Assembly: GCA_022574265.1 (NCBI GenBank)
Contig: JACZSI010000019.1
Coordinates: 1 to 17,662 of the forward strand
DNA: 17,662 bases
Direction: 5' to 3'
Origin: Chloroflexota bacterium
GTDB lineage: Bacteria > Chloroflexota > Dehalococcoidia > Lucifugimonadales > Australimonadaceae
Part shown: one piece after another, positions 16,991 to 17,662 of the stretch
Numbering within the stretch: position 1 is the stretch's first letter
Layout: every line of letters starts with the position of its first letter
Program-made: the position numbers and the translations under genes
Notes under the pieces: model-generated
Seen by the model: the letters and a program-made list of their open reading frames with translations, nothing else
Databases searched by the model: none
Told to the model about the DNA's origin: nothing

Positions 16991-17662
16991 ATGCCACCGG
17001 GAACAGACTTCAACGCGATCCGCATTTCATTGGCCTCGCCCGAGCAGATCAAGCAGTGGTCCTACGGCGAGGTGACCAAGCCGGAGACGATCAACTACCG
17101 GACACTCCGCCCCGAGAAGGACGGCCTGTTCTGCGAGCGCATCTTCGGTCCGACCAAGGACTGGGAGTGCTACTGCGGTAAGTACAAGAAGATCCGCTAC
17201 AAGGGCGTCATCTGCGACCGCTGCGGCGTCGAGGTGGCCCGCGCCAAGATCCGCCGGGAGCGCATGGGGCACATCGCGCTCGCGGCACCGGTGGCGCACA
17301 TCTGGTTCGCCAAGGGCATCCCGAGCAGGCTTGGCCTGCTCCTGGACCTCTCGCCGCGGAACCTGGAGCGCGTCCTCTACTTCGCCCAGTACATCGTGAG
17401 CTCGGTGGACCCACTCGTGCGCACCCGGACCATCGAAGCGCTCCAAGAGCAGCACGCCGAGCAGGTGGAGGCGCTCGCGGCCCAGCCGGACGAGGCCCTC
17501 GAAGCCCTCAACGCCGAGCTCAAGGCAGCCGACGACGAAGGCCGGCCCGCGGTTGAGCAGAAGATCGTGGAGCTCGCTGAGGCCGCCGAGAAGGCCAAGG
17601 AAGAGGCCGAGGAGGCGCTGCAGCAGGCGATCACGGACGTCGAGAGCATCCGCCCGATGATG
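16991..17662 (+). CDS. rpoC: RNA polymerase beta' subunit, N-terminal part (cut by window edge)
   Basis: This is the beta' subunit of core RNA polymerase. The first 224 codons are present, in frame to the last base, with no stop codon. It opens with DFNAIRISLASPEQIKQWS and GEVTKPETINYRTLRPEKDG, followed by LFCERIFGPTKDWEC. The N-terminal zinc site is Cys60-x-Cys62-x12-Cys75-x2-Cys78 (ICDRCGVEV). MGHIALAAPVAHIWF and LGLLLDLSPRNLERVLYFA follow. From about residue 145 to 220 the sequence is Glu/Ala/Gln-rich with heptad character and looks like a helical or coiled-coil insertion, common at this place in several phyla. The ATG at 16991 is preceded by GAGGAG at 11 bases and lies 57 bases after rpoB, so the two form one operon. 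Confidence 0.97.
   Translation, partial: MPPGTDFNAIRISLASPEQIKQWSYGEVTKPETINYRTLRPEKDGLFCERIFGPTKDWECYCGKYKKIRYKGVICDRCGVEVARAKIRRERMGHIALAAPVAHIWFAKGIPSRLGLLLDLSPRNLERVLYFAQYIVSSVDPLVRTRTIEALQEQHAEQVEALAAQPDEALEALNAELKAADDEGRPAVEQKIVELAEAAEKAKEEAEEALQQAITDVESIRPMM

Overview
The window is chromosomal housekeeping DNA of very high G+C content (by eye close to 70 percent, with G/C-rich third codon positions) and tight gene packing. It holds eleven complete protein genes, the start of a twelfth, and one decayed gene remnant. I see no mobile element, CRISPR array, rRNA or tRNA. The protein flavour (PlsY with a GSGRTGMTN motif, a DipZ-type lipoprotein thioredoxin, a second thioredoxin-fold lipoprotein, an IF3 with a long Ala/Glu/Pro/Lys tail, RpoB with a large C-terminal insertion) suggests a Chloroflexota bacterium near Thermomicrobia/Sphaerobacter. 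This is an inference from memory of the families, and a deep-branching actinobacterium is the main alternative.

Left block, plus strand (1-3636): der (ribosome-assembly GTPase) and plsY (lysophosphatidate synthesis) sit 3 bases apart. After a 127-base leader comes the classic infC-rpmI-rplT translation operon. The infC reading frame shows that the real start is upstream of every ATG/GTG/TTG codon, most probably an ATC at 2216. Such a start recalls the AUU start through which E. coli IF3 regulates itself.

Minus-strand operon (7950 down to 3642): a clear promoter (TTGGTG-17-TATACT) drives pheT, which overlaps moeA by 4 bases, followed 15 bases later by a 149-residue protein I do not recognise. 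pheS is not adjacent. The operon ends 5 bases from rplT, convergently.

Plus-strand pair (8001-10248): two secreted, probably lipid-anchored thioredoxin-fold proteins, divergent from pheT. The first has a CINC active site and a DipZ-like C-terminal domain. The second has an Ig-like N-terminal part and a C-x4-C site. They probably act together in extracytoplasmic thiol chemistry.

Right block: katG (minus, 12522-10303) and rpoB-rpoC (plus, from 13070) diverge from a 547-base region rich in signals. It holds a candidate katG promoter whose -35 lies in an inverted repeat, a frameshifted N-terminal remnant of a rubrerythrin gene inside the katG leader, a strong hairpin, a near-consensus rpoB promoter (TTGACA-17-TACGCT), and a 10-bp stem-loop in the rpoB leader that looks like an attenuator. 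rpoB is not preceded by rplJ-rplL. rpoC runs off the right edge after 224 codons.

The observations most worth following are the infC ATC start, the rubrerythrin remnant with its probably inherited promoter upstream of katG, and the rpoB leader hairpin.
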